Assembly (NCBI RefSeq): GCF_003730135.1
Contig: NZ_RJVO01000002.1
Coordinates: 248,001-312,000 of the forward strand
Length of the DNA: 64,000 nt
Origin: Stagnimonas aquatica
Lineage (GTDB): Bacteria; Pseudomonadota; Gammaproteobacteria; Nevskiales; Nevskiaceae
Direction of reading: 5' to 3'
Made by a program: the position numbers and the translations under genes. Shown here piece by piece: positions 42,477-50,260 of the stretch. The first letter of the stretch is position 1. Each line of letters begins with the position of its first letter. The notes under the pieces were generated by a model. That model worked only from the letters and a program-made list of their open reading frames with translations. It did no database searches and had not been told where the DNA came from.

Positions 42477-43040
42477 TCAGCGCCGCGCGGCCTGCGCCTT
42501 CTTGCGCGCGAAGCTCTTCAGGAACTCCATCTGGTCGGCGAGGATGCGCCGGTTCTGGAGGATCAGGTACTCGGCCAGATTGGGCGTGTAGGGCACCGCC
42601 AGCAGCTTCATGCCGGCCTCCTCAGGCGTGCGCGCGTCCTTGGCCTGATTGCAGTCGCGGCAGGCGGTCACGCAGTTTTCCCAGGTGTTCTCGCCACCGC
42701 GCGAGACCGGCACGATGTGATCGCGGGTGAGTTCGCCGTTGTGGAACTCGTCGCCGCAGTACAGGCAGAGGTTCTGGTCGCGCTGGAACAGCGTGCGGTT
42801 GGTGAGCAGCGGCTCGCCCTGGCTGTAGCGCTTGGAGCGGTCGGCAACCGCGATGATCGAGCCCAGCTCAAAAAACGAACGCTCGCCAGTGCGAGCGTTG
42901 ATGCCGCCGGCGACGGCGAATCGCTCCTCGCCAGCCTCCCAGCAAACGCGCTTGCGGGCGTAGAGCGTCGCAGCGGTTTGCCAGTGGATCCAACCCACCG
43001 GAAGACCGCCTGCATCGAGCTTCAGAATCGCCGGAATCAT
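42477..43040 (-). CDS. HNH endonuclease family protein
   Basis: From the ATG at 43040 the frame encodes 187 residues; a TTG at 43058 in the same frame is less likely. The C-terminal half is an HNH nuclease with two zinc-binding pairs: LCLYCGDEFH (Cys92, Cys95) and CRDCNQAKD (Cys127, Cys130). The catalytic segment is LTRDHIVPVSRGG (His108), with Asn122. This form is widespread and single-copy in gammaproteobacteria. No methyltransferase or toxin-immunity partner is adjacent, so a housekeeping DNA-processing role is more likely than restriction. Confidence 0.87.
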   Translation of the reverse strand: MIPAILKLDAGGLPVGWIHWQTAATLYARKRVCWEAGEERFAVAGGINARTGERSFFELGSIIAVADRSKRYSQGEPLLTNRTLFQRDQNLCLYCGDEFHNGELTRDHIVPVSRGGENTWENCVTACRDCNQAKDARTPEEAGMKLLAVPYTPNLAEYLILQNRRILADQMEFLKSFARKKAQAARR

Positions 43041-43107
43041 TACCTGTTCAACCTGCAATGTTCGCTGCTGTTCGCCGCTACGGATCGAATCTACGGACTT
43101 TCCCCTG

Positions 43108-43128
43108 CTTTGACCAGTCTTTGACCAG
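43108..43128. repeat. 10-bp direct repeat upstream of the HNH gene
   Basis: CTTTGACCAG occurs twice (43108-43117 and 43119-43128) with one base between. On the minus strand this puts two CTGGTCAAAG copies one helical turn apart in the 121-base spacer upstream of the HNH gene. The spacing suits tandem binding of a regulator, but no -10/-35 pair is clear. Confidence 0.4.
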
Positions 43129-43161
43129 GGTCGTCACCGAATCTTCATCGCCCTCCCGGGC

Positions 43162-44577
43162 TCAGTAGACATCGCGGCGATAGCGACCCTGCTCGATCAG
43201 GCGGCCGAGTTCGGCCTCTCCGAGCAGCTCGCGCAGCGTCGCGTCCACCGCCTGCGCCATGCCCTGGGCGCTGCCGCAGACGTAGATCGCTGCGCCCGCC
43301 ACCAGCCACGCACGCAGCCGCCCGGCCTGCTCGCGCAGACGCTGCTGCACGTAGACGGGCGTCGGTAGATCGCGCGACCAGGCGTAGTCGCAGTGACTGA
43401 GCAGCCCCTCGGTCTGCCAGGCTTGCAGCTCCGCGCGGTAGTAGTGGTCGCAGGCGGCATTGCGCTCGCCATAGATCAGCCAGTTGCGATGCTGACCGGC
43501 CACGGCGCGCGCCTTCAGCAAGGCGCGCAAGCCGGCGAGCCCGGTGCCGTTGCCGATCAGGATCAGCGGACGCGCGTCGCCGGGGGGATGGAAGCCACGG
43601 TTCTCGCGCAGGCGCAGTGCCATCTCGCCACCGACCGCCGCGTCGCGACACAACCACGCGGAGCCGGCGCCGAGGCTGCCGTCGGCCCGATGCGACTCGC
43701 GCACCAGCAGCTCCAGCCGGCCATCGCCGGGCAAGGAGGCGATCGAGTAGTCGCGCTGCGTGCCGTCCGGCAGCTGCACTTCGGCGATGTCTCCGGCCTG
43801 CCAGTCGGCGACGGATTCCAGCGGCATCAGCGCCAGATGCCAGACCGGCCCGCCGACGCTGCCGGGGTTGAGCAGGCGCCGTTCGATTAGCCGCCAGCGC
43901 CGGAAGGCGGCCGGCGTCCAGGCGGCGAGCGCCGTGCCGGCCAGTTCCCCAAGCCTTTGCTGCCAGCGGAGCAGCGCCGCCGGGTCGGCGTTGTCGACCT
44001 CCAGCATCGTGAACAGGGGCTGCGCGCCCTGCTGCCGCAACCACTCATCGAGCCGGCGGCCGAAGGCGCAGTAGCGCGGATAGCTGCGGTCGCCCAGCGC
44101 CAGCAGACCGTAGCGCAGCGGCGCCAGCGTCGGCCGGGCGACCATCACCTGCTGCACGAAGCGGAACGCCGAGTCCGGCGCGTCGCCCTCGCCGGTGGTG
44201 CTGACCACGAACAGGCAGGCGCCGCCGGCCGCCAGGGTTTCGGCGTCCAGCTCGGCGAGCGGCTGCGCGGAGGCCGGCCGACCGGCAGCGGTCAGCGCGG
44301 CGGCGGCCTGCCGGGCCAGTTGCTCGGCGAAGCCGGTCTGGCTGGCGTACAGCACCCGCAGCCTAGCCTGGTCGGACACCGGCGCCGGCGGGCGCCGGCG
44401 GCGGCGCAGCAGCGCCGCGCAGAACAACAGATAGCCCAGTAGCGCCAGCGCCGCCGCGCACCCGCGTGCGGGGCCCGGGTCGCGCCAGTACCAGCCCTCC
44501 GGCTGCGCCTGCCAGGCCAGCACGGCCAGCGCCGCCAGCAGCCCCAGCAGGGCAGCCTGGATGCGGCGCGCGCTCAT
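43162..44577 (-). CDS. Membrane-anchored flavodoxin-FNR reductase (sulfite/cytochrome P450 reductase-like)
   Basis: The 471-residue protein has two N-terminal transmembrane helices (about 7-24 and 40-57), then a flavodoxin domain (about 73-205; YASQTGFAEQ, STTGEGDAPDSA). A ferredoxin-reductase FAD/NAD(P) domain follows (DYSIASLP for FAD; LILIGNGTGLAGLRALL, YICGS-like YVCGSAQGMA for NAD(P)H). It should take electrons from cytosolic NAD(P)H and pass them into the membrane. It is the last gene of the iron operon and overlaps apbE by 4 nt. The natural acceptor is inferred to be the PepSY/DUF2271 proteins of the same operon. Confidence 0.87.
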   Translation of the reverse strand: MSARRIQAALLGLLAALAVLAWQAQPEGWYWRDPGPARGCAAALALLGYLLFCAALLRRRRRPPAPVSDQARLRVLYASQTGFAEQLARQAAAALTAAGRPASAQPLAELDAETLAAGGACLFVVSTTGEGDAPDSAFRFVQQVMVARPTLAPLRYGLLALGDRSYPRYCAFGRRLDEWLRQQGAQPLFTMLEVDNADPAALLRWQQRLGELAGTALAAWTPAAFRRWRLIERRLLNPGSVGGPVWHLALMPLESVADWQAGDIAEVQLPDGTQRDYSIASLPGDGRLELLVRESHRADGSLGAGSAWLCRDAAVGGEMALRLRENRGFHPPGDARPLILIGNGTGLAGLRALLKARAVAGQHRNWLIYGERNAACDHYYRAELQAWQTEGLLSHCDYAWSRDLPTPVYVQQRLREQAGRLRAWLVAGAAIYVCGSAQGMAQAVDATLRELLGEAELGRLIEQGRYRRDVY

Positions 44578-45575
44578 TCCAGCAGGGCCTGCAGTTTCGG
44601 CGACAGCCATTCCTCGAACCCCGCACCGCGCCGGCGCAGGAAGCGGGTCGCGAGGTTGTGGCGCAGCGCGAAGTTCTGCGCCGGCTCCCAGCCCAGGACG
44701 GTGAGCGCGGTCGACAGTGCGTCGGCCGACATGCAGCTGCTGTGCAACACGCTCACCGAGGCCAGCCCGCTGGCCGGATAGCCGCTGCGCGGGTCCAGGC
44801 TATGCGGGTAGCGCTGACCGTCGGCCTCGAAATAGCGGCGGTAGTCGCCGGAGGTGGCGATGGCGACACCGTCGAGCGCCAGCCAGAGGTCGCTGCCGGT
44901 GCCGTCCGGGCTCTCCAGCGCCACCCACCAGGGACTGCCGTCGGGCTTGCAGCCCTGGCCGCGCAGCTCGCCGCCGACTTCCGCCAGGTAGTGGCTCAGT
45001 CCGCGCGCCTGCAGGTAGCGCGCGAGCAGGTCCACGCCATAACCCTTGGCGATGGCGGACAGATCGAGCCGGCAGCCGCCGGGCTGATACAGGCGCTCGC
45101 CATCCAGCCGCAGCCGCTGCCAGCCGACCCCGCGCAGGGCGGCGGCGATCTCGGCGGCGGCCGGCGCTTGCCGGCGCGCCGGCGCGGGGCCAAAGCCCCA
45201 GCAGTCGACCAGGGCGCCAGCACTCGGGTCGTAGGCGCCCTGGCTGAGCGCCGCCACCGCCAGCGCCTCGCGCAGGACCGCCGCGAAGTCCGCTGGCAAG
45301 GTCTGCCAGCTACCGGCAGCGGCGCGGTTGTAGCGGCCGAGGTCGGAGTCTTCCCGCCAGTGGCTCATCTGCGCGACCACCCGGTCCAGCTCGGCCTGCA
45401 GGCCGGACTGCAAGTCCTCGACCGCGAGCGCACGCGCGGTCGCCAGCTTCACCGACCAGCGCGTGCCCATGCTCTCGCCGGACAGCTCCAGCAGCCGCGC
45501 CGCCGGCTCCGGGCCGGCCTCGGCGGCAGCGCTCAAGCGGGTGGGAATGAGCAGCCGCCGTTCGGCCTCGCTCAC
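44574..45575 (-). CDS. apbE: FAD:protein FMN transferase (ApbE)
   Basis: The 333-residue protein is a flavin transferase that attaches FMN through a phosphoester to Thr/Ser of target proteins. Conserved segments are ESMGTRWSVKL, DLGRYNRAAAG, YDPSAGALVDCWGF, LDLSAIAKGYGVDLLARYL and HSLDPRSGYPASGLASVSVL, the last including the Mg/FAD site. The GTG at 45575 is preferred because GGAG precedes it at proper distance; the TTG six bases upstream is weaker. No lipobox is obvious. A likely target is the DUF2271 protein two genes upstream. Confidence 0.92.
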   Translation of the reverse strand: MSEAERRLLIPTRLSAAAEAGPEPAARLLELSGESMGTRWSVKLATARALAVEDLQSGLQAELDRVVAQMSHWREDSDLGRYNRAAAGSWQTLPADFAAVLREALAVAALSQGAYDPSAGALVDCWGFGPAPARRQAPAAAEIAAALRGVGWQRLRLDGERLYQPGGCRLDLSAIAKGYGVDLLARYLQARGLSHYLAEVGGELRGQGCKPDGSPWWVALESPDGTGSDLWLALDGVAIATSGDYRRYFEADGQRYPHSLDPRSGYPASGLASVSVLHSSCMSADALSTALTVLGWEPAQNFALRHNLATRFLRRRGAGFEEWLSPKLQALLE

Positions 45576-45597
45576 TGGCAACTCCGCGACCAGGCGC

Positions 45598-46416
45598 TCA
45601 GGGCGTCAGCACTTCCAGCGTCGCGCTGTACACCGCGCGACGCTCGCTGGCCGGCGCCGGCGCCTGCTGGTCGACCACGGTCGCAGACAGCCAGTACAGC
45701 CCCGGCTGCGGCCAGCGCAGCTCGAAGCTGCCGTCGGCGCCGGTGGTCCGCTCGATCTCGTTGACGGCATTGCGGTAGCGCACGCCGTCGGCGATCAGCT
45801 CCACCTTCAGGCCGGCCACCGGCTTGCCGTCGAGCAGAAAGCGGAAGCGCGCCGGCTCGTCGGTGTAGAGATCATTGACGCCGCTGATCGGCTGCAACTC
45901 CAGGCCGACGCCGCTGGGCTTGAGCGCGCCCTCGCTGGGCTTGCCGGCGGTGACGAAGGTTTCCACCCGCCGCTGCGAGGCCAGCACCTTGAGCTGGTCG
46001 GCCTTGGCCGGCACTTCCTTGGCGAAGCCCTCGGCGCTGAACGGCTGGCCGCGTGGCGGCCACATCTTGCGCTGGCCGTTCTCCTCCCAGCTGGCGCTGA
46101 GGCCGTTGCTGACCAGGGCGATGCGGTAGGTGCCGGCCTGGGCGAGTTGCAGATCAAAGCTGCTGCGCAGCTTGCCGGTGACCGGGTTTTCCGGCGTCAG
46201 GCGGCTGCCGTCCGGCGCGGTGATCTCCAGCGAATCCAGGCGCTGCGGGTTGTGGTCCTTGACGAAGGGATCGGTGGAGGCGGCGGCGTCGACGGTCACC
46301 CACTGGTTGACCCCGAGCACGGTCTTGGAGGGCTCCAGCCAGGCCTTGTGGGCCTGGGCGGCGAACGGCAGCGACAGCGACAGCAGCAGCGAAGCGCGAA
46401 GCAGCGGGTGGCTCAT
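45598..46416 (-). CDS. DUF4198 family periplasmic protein
   Basis: The 272-residue secreted protein has a signal peptide ending SLPFAAQA. The mature chain begins HKAWLEPSKTVLG, the DUF4198 signature with an N-terminal His that could bind metal. The rest is predicted beta-rich with two Ig-like parts, for example DEPARFRFLLDGKPVAGLKVELIADG and FELRWPQPGLYWLSATV. DUF4198/NikM-like proteins are linked to metal handling in the periplasm. Within this operon it lies between the DUF2271 and apbE genes, suggesting a role in iron release or delivery. Confidence 0.85.
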   Translation of the reverse strand: MSHPLLRASLLLSLSLPFAAQAHKAWLEPSKTVLGVNQWVTVDAAASTDPFVKDHNPQRLDSLEITAPDGSRLTPENPVTGKLRSSFDLQLAQAGTYRIALVSNGLSASWEENGQRKMWPPRGQPFSAEGFAKEVPAKADQLKVLASQRRVETFVTAGKPSEGALKPSGVGLELQPISGVNDLYTDEPARFRFLLDGKPVAGLKVELIADGVRYRNAVNEIERTTGADGSFELRWPQPGLYWLSATVVDQQAPAPASERRAVYSATLEVLTP

Positions 46417-46439
46417 GGGATTCTCCGTGGGGTGGCGGA

Positions 46440-47012
46440 TCAGCGCGACAGCGCCAGGCGCACCGCGCCCAGCTCGCTCTTGCCCTGCGCCTTCAGGGTC
46501 TGGCCGGCGGCGGCCGGCCACTGGAACGGGATTTCCAGCAGTTCGCGGCCGCCTTCCTCGCGGGCCGCCTCCACCAGCAGCTTGTAGTTGCCGGCCGGCA
46601 GCGCCTTGAGCGCGGCACCGCCCTCGACCAGGCTCAGCGCGTGCTCGCCGACCGGCCGGGTGGCGCCGCTGACGCCGTCGGCCGGCAGGCTCAGCTCGCG
46701 GCCGCCGCGCCGCCACCACTGGCGCAGGTCGGGCAGCCACTTGCCACCACCCTCGGCACCGGCGGCCATGCCGGCGGGACCTTCGCCAGCGGGCTTGTCG
46801 CCCTTCTTCGGCTGCTGGTACCAGAGCGCCAGGGTGCCGACCGGGCTGCGGTCGTCGCGCTCCAGCCAGACCGCGACATACGGACGGTGGTACTCGGCGA
46901 CCTCCAGCTGCGGAATCTGCACGCTGAGGTCCAGCCGCGCGGCGATGGCCGGCGCGCTGAGCAGAGCGCCACCGAGCGCCAGCGTCATCGGAGAGAGGGA
47001 GGGAGTACGCAT
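46440..47012 (-). CDS. DUF2271 family periplasmic protein with ApbE flavinylation motif
   Basis: The 190-residue protein has a signal peptide (LALGGALLSAPAIAA) and a DUF2271 domain starting LDLSVQIPQLEVAEYHRPYVAVWLE. Residues 112-118 read DGVSGAT, matching the D-x-x-S/T-G-A-S/T motif that ApbE modifies; Thr118 is the predicted FMN attachment site. A covalent periplasmic flavin would let it relay electrons. DUF2271 genes next to PepSY and apbE genes are a known association. Here the function would be reduction of ferric siderophore or ferric iron, by context. Confidence 0.85.
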   Translation of the reverse strand: MRTPSLSPMTLALGGALLSAPAIAARLDLSVQIPQLEVAEYHRPYVAVWLERDDRSPVGTLALWYQQPKKGDKPAGEGPAGMAAGAEGGGKWLPDLRQWWRRGGRELSLPADGVSGATRPVGEHALSLVEGGAALKALPAGNYKLLVEAAREEGGRELLEIPFQWPAAAGQTLKAQGKSELGAVRLALSR

Positions 47013-47032
47013 GCGGACCTCGTGGGTGGAAC

Positions 47033-47671
47033 TCAGTGGATGAACAACAGCGCCAGCAGCAGCGGCAGCAGCAGCCCCAGGCCGACGCTGGGCCAGGTCA
47101 GGGCGCGCTGACGGCTGTGCAGCGCCAGCAGGAACAGTCCGGTCAGCGCGAACAGCAGGCAGGCCCCGGCGAAAACGTCAATGAACCAGCCCCAGGCGGC
47201 GCCGGCGTTGCGGCCCTTGTGCAGGTCGTTGAAGTAGGAGATCCAGCCACGGTCGGTCTGCTCGTATTCGGCCTCGCCGGTGGCGCGGTCGATGCTCAGC
47301 CAGGCATCGCCACCCGGTCGCGGCAGCGACAGGTAGACCTCCTCGGCCGACCACTCGGCCTCGCGCCCGGCCAGCCGCAAGTCCCAGCTCTCGGCCAGCC
47401 AGTCGCGCAGCGCCGGCGGCAGCGCTGCGGCGCCCTCGGCCGGGCCGGCCTGCAAGGCGCTGTGCAGCGCGGGCGGCAAGCTCTGCTTGCGCAGCAGCAC
47501 CTCGGGCTTGGTCTTGATCTGCTGGGCGTGGTTGAGGGTGATGCCGGTGGCCGCGAACAGGATCATGCCGACCAGGCACAGCGCGGCGCTGATCCAGTGC
47601 CACTGGTGCAGGGTCTTGAGCCAATAGGAGCGGCGCCGCGCCTGCTGGCTGGGATCGGCCACCGAGCGCAT
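47033..47671 (-). CDS. PepSY-associated transmembrane protein
   Basis: The 212-residue protein has an N-terminal helix (WISAALCLVGMILFAATGITL), a periplasmic PepSY-like domain of about 100 residues (VYLSLPRPGGDAWLSIDRATGEAEYE) and two C-terminal helices. His22, His25 and His48 flank the first helix and His151 precedes the second, a pattern compatible with haem b or electron transfer across the membrane as in FpvG/PiuB-type proteins. Its ATG shares one base with the exbD stop (TGATG). Confidence 0.85.
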   Translation of the reverse strand: MRSVADPSQQARRRSYWLKTLHQWHWISAALCLVGMILFAATGITLNHAQQIKTKPEVLLRKQSLPPALHSALQAGPAEGAAALPPALRDWLAESWDLRLAGREAEWSAEEVYLSLPRPGGDAWLSIDRATGEAEYEQTDRGWISYFNDLHKGRNAGAAWGWFIDVFAGACLLFALTGLFLLALHSRQRALTWPSVGLGLLLPLLLALLFIH

Positions 47672-48108
47672 CAGGGCGGGACCGCCACCGGTGCGCCGCT
47701 CGGGTCGGTGACGAAGCCGACCTTGTTCAGGCCGGCCTTGGCGGCCTCGCTCATCACCTCGGCGATCACCTCGTAGCGGGTATTGCGGTCGACCCGCAGA
47801 TGCAGCTCGGGCGTGACCGGCTGCTGACCGGCGGCCTGCAGACGGCGGATCAGCTCCGGCATCGCCAGCGGTTCGCCGTTCCAGTACATGCGGCCCTCGC
47901 CGTCGATGGCGAACTGGATGTTGTCGGCTTTCAACGTATTGGCGGCGCTGCTCGCCTTCGGCAGGTCGATCTTCACCGCATGGGTGAGCAGCGGCGCGGT
48001 GATGATGAAGATCACCAGCAGCACCAGCATGATGTCGACCAGGGGGATGACGTTGATCTCCGCCATCGGCGCGCTGTTGGGCCGGGCGTGGAAGCTGCCG
48101 AAGGCCAT
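47671..48108 (-). CDS. exbD: ExbD/TolR-type energy transducer
   Basis: The 145-residue protein has one N-terminal helix with the proton-relay Asp25 (NVIPLVDIMLVLLVIFI) and a periplasmic domain ending in LNKVGFVTDPSG. With ExbB it uses the proton gradient to energise TonB for uptake through the outer-membrane receptor of this operon. It starts two bases after the exbB stop. Confidence 0.94.
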   Translation of the reverse strand: MAFGSFHARPNSAPMAEINVIPLVDIMLVLLVIFIITAPLLTHAVKIDLPKASSAANTLKADNIQFAIDGEGRMYWNGEPLAMPELIRRLQAAGQQPVTPELHLRVDRNTRYEVIAEVMSEAAKAGLNKVGFVTDPSGAPVAVPP

Positions 48109-48110
48109 GA

Positions 48111-48848
48111 CTAGCTCCGCTCCGCCGGCTTGGCGGGCGCCGCCACCGAGGCGGCGTGGGCGTCGTACTTGACGCCGGTGGCGAGGAAGGTGAACAGGTC
48201 GTGGGCGTAGGCGTCGAGCTGCGCCAGCACCAGGCGGTTGGCGCGGACGATGAAGTTGTAGCCAAGCACCGCCGGGATCGCGACCGCCAGACCAATGGCG
48301 GTCATGATCAGCGCCTCGCCCACCGGCCCCGCCACCTTGTCGAGCGTGCCGGCACCGGATACGCCGATGGCGATCAGCGCGTGGTAGATGCCCCAGACCG
48401 TGCCGAGCAAGCCCACGAACGGCGCGGTGGCGCCGACCGAGGCCAGCACGGTGAGGCCGGACTCCATGTTGGCGGTCTCCTCGTCGATGGTCTTGCGCAG
48501 GGTGCGGGTGACGAAGTCGCTGGAGCTGCCGGCCTCGTTCAGGCGATTGATGCCGTGCCGCTCGTGATGCCGGCTGGCGGCGATGCCGTGGTAGGCCAGG
48601 TGCGAGAACGGCTCGTCCGGATGCTGCTGCTCGATCTTGGCGGCGACCGCGTCGAGCGAGGGCGCGTTCCAGAAGAAGTCGAGGAACTGCGCGCTGCGCC
48701 GGCGCGCCCGGTAGTGGCCGACCAGCTTGGTGACGATCAGGTACCAGCTGGTCACCGAGGCCAGGAACATCAGCACCAGAATGCCCTTGGCGACGCCGTC
48801 CGCCTGCGAAATGAAGTGGCCGAAGCCCATGCCCTGCATCGTGTCCAT
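48111..48848 (-). CDS. exbB: ExbB/TolQ-type proton channel
   Basis: The 245-residue protein has three transmembrane helices. The MotA/TolQ/ExbB signature is LTVLASVGATAPFVGLLGTVWGIYHAL, followed by GPVGEALIMTAIGLAVAIPAVLGYN. It forms the proton channel of the TonB complex. The ATG at 48848 is 26 bases after the tonB stop; the longer upstream frame is a shadow of tonB. Confidence 0.94.
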   Translation of the reverse strand: MDTMQGMGFGHFISQADGVAKGILVLMFLASVTSWYLIVTKLVGHYRARRRSAQFLDFFWNAPSLDAVAAKIEQQHPDEPFSHLAYHGIAASRHHERHGINRLNEAGSSSDFVTRTLRKTIDEETANMESGLTVLASVGATAPFVGLLGTVWGIYHALIAIGVSGAGTLDKVAGPVGEALIMTAIGLAVAIPAVLGYNFIVRANRLVLAQLDAYAHDLFTFLATGVKYDAHAASVAAPAKPAERS

Positions 48849-48874
48849 GATTCCTGCCCTGACGAAAATGGCGA

Positions 48875-49549
48875 CTAGTGTTGGTTGCGCTCGAAACTGA
48901 TCGGCACCCGCACCCAGGCGGCGAGCGCTTCCTCGCCACGCCGGGCCGGCACGAAGCGCCAGCGGTCGCGCACCACGGCGACCGCCGCCTCGTCGAGGCG
49001 CGGATAGCCGCTGCTGCGCTCCACCTGCACCTCCTGCGGCAAACCCTGCGGACTCACCAGCACCCGCAGCCACACAGTGCCCTGCTCGCCCAGCTTGCGT
49101 GACTGGTAGGGAACCTGCGGGCCCGGGTTGTTGAGATGCGCGGCGGCGAAATTGGGCGGTACCACCGCCGGCTCGGGTGCCGGCGCGGCGGGGCCGGGCT
49201 CGGCCGGCACCGGCGGTGCCGGCTCGGCCACGGCGGGCGGCTGCTCCGGCGCCAGGGCCTGCATCGCCGCCGGCGCCGGCTTGGCCGTCGCCAGCATGCG
49301 CGGCGGCTCGGCCTTGGGCGGCGGCGGTGGAGGCGGCCGTGGCGGCTCTACGGCGGGAGCCGGCTCGCTGAGGAAGCTGACCATCAGGGTCTGTGGCGCG
49401 GAAGGCAGCGGCACCTGAACGCCGGCCACCGCCAAGGCTGCGAGCGCCGCCGCGTGCAGTCCGCCGATCAGCAGCCAGACCAGCCAGCGCGGTGCGTCGG
49501 CGGAACGGCGGCGATAGGGCGTCCGCGACGGGACGGCAGCGGAACGCAT
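48875..49549 (-). CDS. tonB: TonB family energy transducer
   Basis: The 224-residue protein has a short basic N terminus, one membrane helix (LVWLLIGGLHAAALAALAVAG), and a Pro/Ala-rich periplasmic spacer with runs such as PPRPPPPPPPKAEPP. A C-terminal TonB domain contains RKLGEQGTVWLRVLVSPQG, VERSSGYPRLDEAA and VRDRWRFVPARR. It transmits energy from ExbB/ExbD to the receptor at 50261-52549. The start at 49549 is 7 bases after the stop of the PiuC-like gene. Confidence 0.93.
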   Translation of the reverse strand: MRSAAVPSRTPYRRRSADAPRWLVWLLIGGLHAAALAALAVAGVQVPLPSAPQTLMVSFLSEPAPAVEPPRPPPPPPPKAEPPRMLATAKPAPAAMQALAPEQPPAVAEPAPPVPAEPGPAAPAPEPAVVPPNFAAAHLNNPGPQVPYQSRKLGEQGTVWLRVLVSPQGLPQEVQVERSSGYPRLDEAAVAVVRDRWRFVPARRGEEALAAWVRVPISFERNQH

Positions 49550-49556
49550 GCGCCGC

Positions 49557-50237
49557 CTAGACCTCGGCCCACTGGCGCAGCAGGTTGTGATAGACGCCGG
49601 TGAGCTGCACCACGCCACGGTGGCTGGGCAGGTCGGCGCCCAACTGCTGGATCGACTGGTCCATCTCGAACAGCAAACGGCGGTGGCCGTCGTCGCGAAC
49701 CATGCTCTGGATCCAGAAGAACGAGGCCAGACGCTCGCCACGGGTGACCGGGGTGACCTGATGCAGGCTGGTGGAGGGATAAAGAATCAGATCGCCGGCC
49801 GCCAGCTTGATGCTCTGACTGCCGTAGGTGTCCTCGATCAGCAACTCGCCGCCGTCGTAGTCGGCGGGCTCGGCCAGGAACAGGGTCGCCGACAGATCGG
49901 TGCGGATGCGCAGCCCGGACAGCCGGTGCTGACGCACCGCGTTGTCGACGTGGGTATCGAACTTCTGACCAAGGCCGTAACGGTTGAACAGCGGCGGGAA
50001 CACGTGTTGTGGCAGCGCCGCCGACATGAACAGAGGGTTGCTGCTGAGCGCCTGCAGGATCATCCCGCCGACCTCGCGGGCGGCGGGATGCTGCTCGGGA
50101 ACCTGCAGATTGCTCTTGGCCCTGGCCGACTGGTGACCGGAAGTGACATTGCCGTCCACCCACTCGGCCGCCAGCAGAACCTTGCGGGCCTGCACCACCT
50201 GCGTGGCCGACAGCAACTGGGGAATCCGCAACAGCAT
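49557..50237 (-). CDS. Fe(II)/2-oxoglutarate-dependent PKHD-type hydroxylase (PiuC-like)
   Basis: The 226-residue protein carries the facial triad of Fe/2OG dioxygenases: His96 and Asp98 in FDTHVDNAV, and His159 in [15 protein letters not shown], where Arg167 would bind 2-oxoglutarate. The family (PiuC/YbiX) is nearly always beside a TonB-dependent iron receptor, as here, 23 bases after it. Its substrate is not settled; roles in siderophore-drug uptake are known from Pseudomonas. Confidence 0.92.
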   Translation of the reverse strand: MLLRIPQLLSATQVVQARKVLLAAEWVDGNVTSGHQSARAKSNLQVPEQHPAAREVGGMILQALSSNPLFMSAALPQHVFPPLFNRYGLGQKFDTHVDNAVRQHRLSGLRIRTDLSATLFLAEPADYDGGELLIEDTYGSQSIKLAAGDLILYPSTSLHQVTPVTRGERLASFFWIQSMVRDDGHRRLLFEMDQSIQQLGADLPSHRGVVQLTGVYHNLLRQWAEV

Positions 50238-50260
50238 GTCGGCTCCGTTTACCCCGAGGC

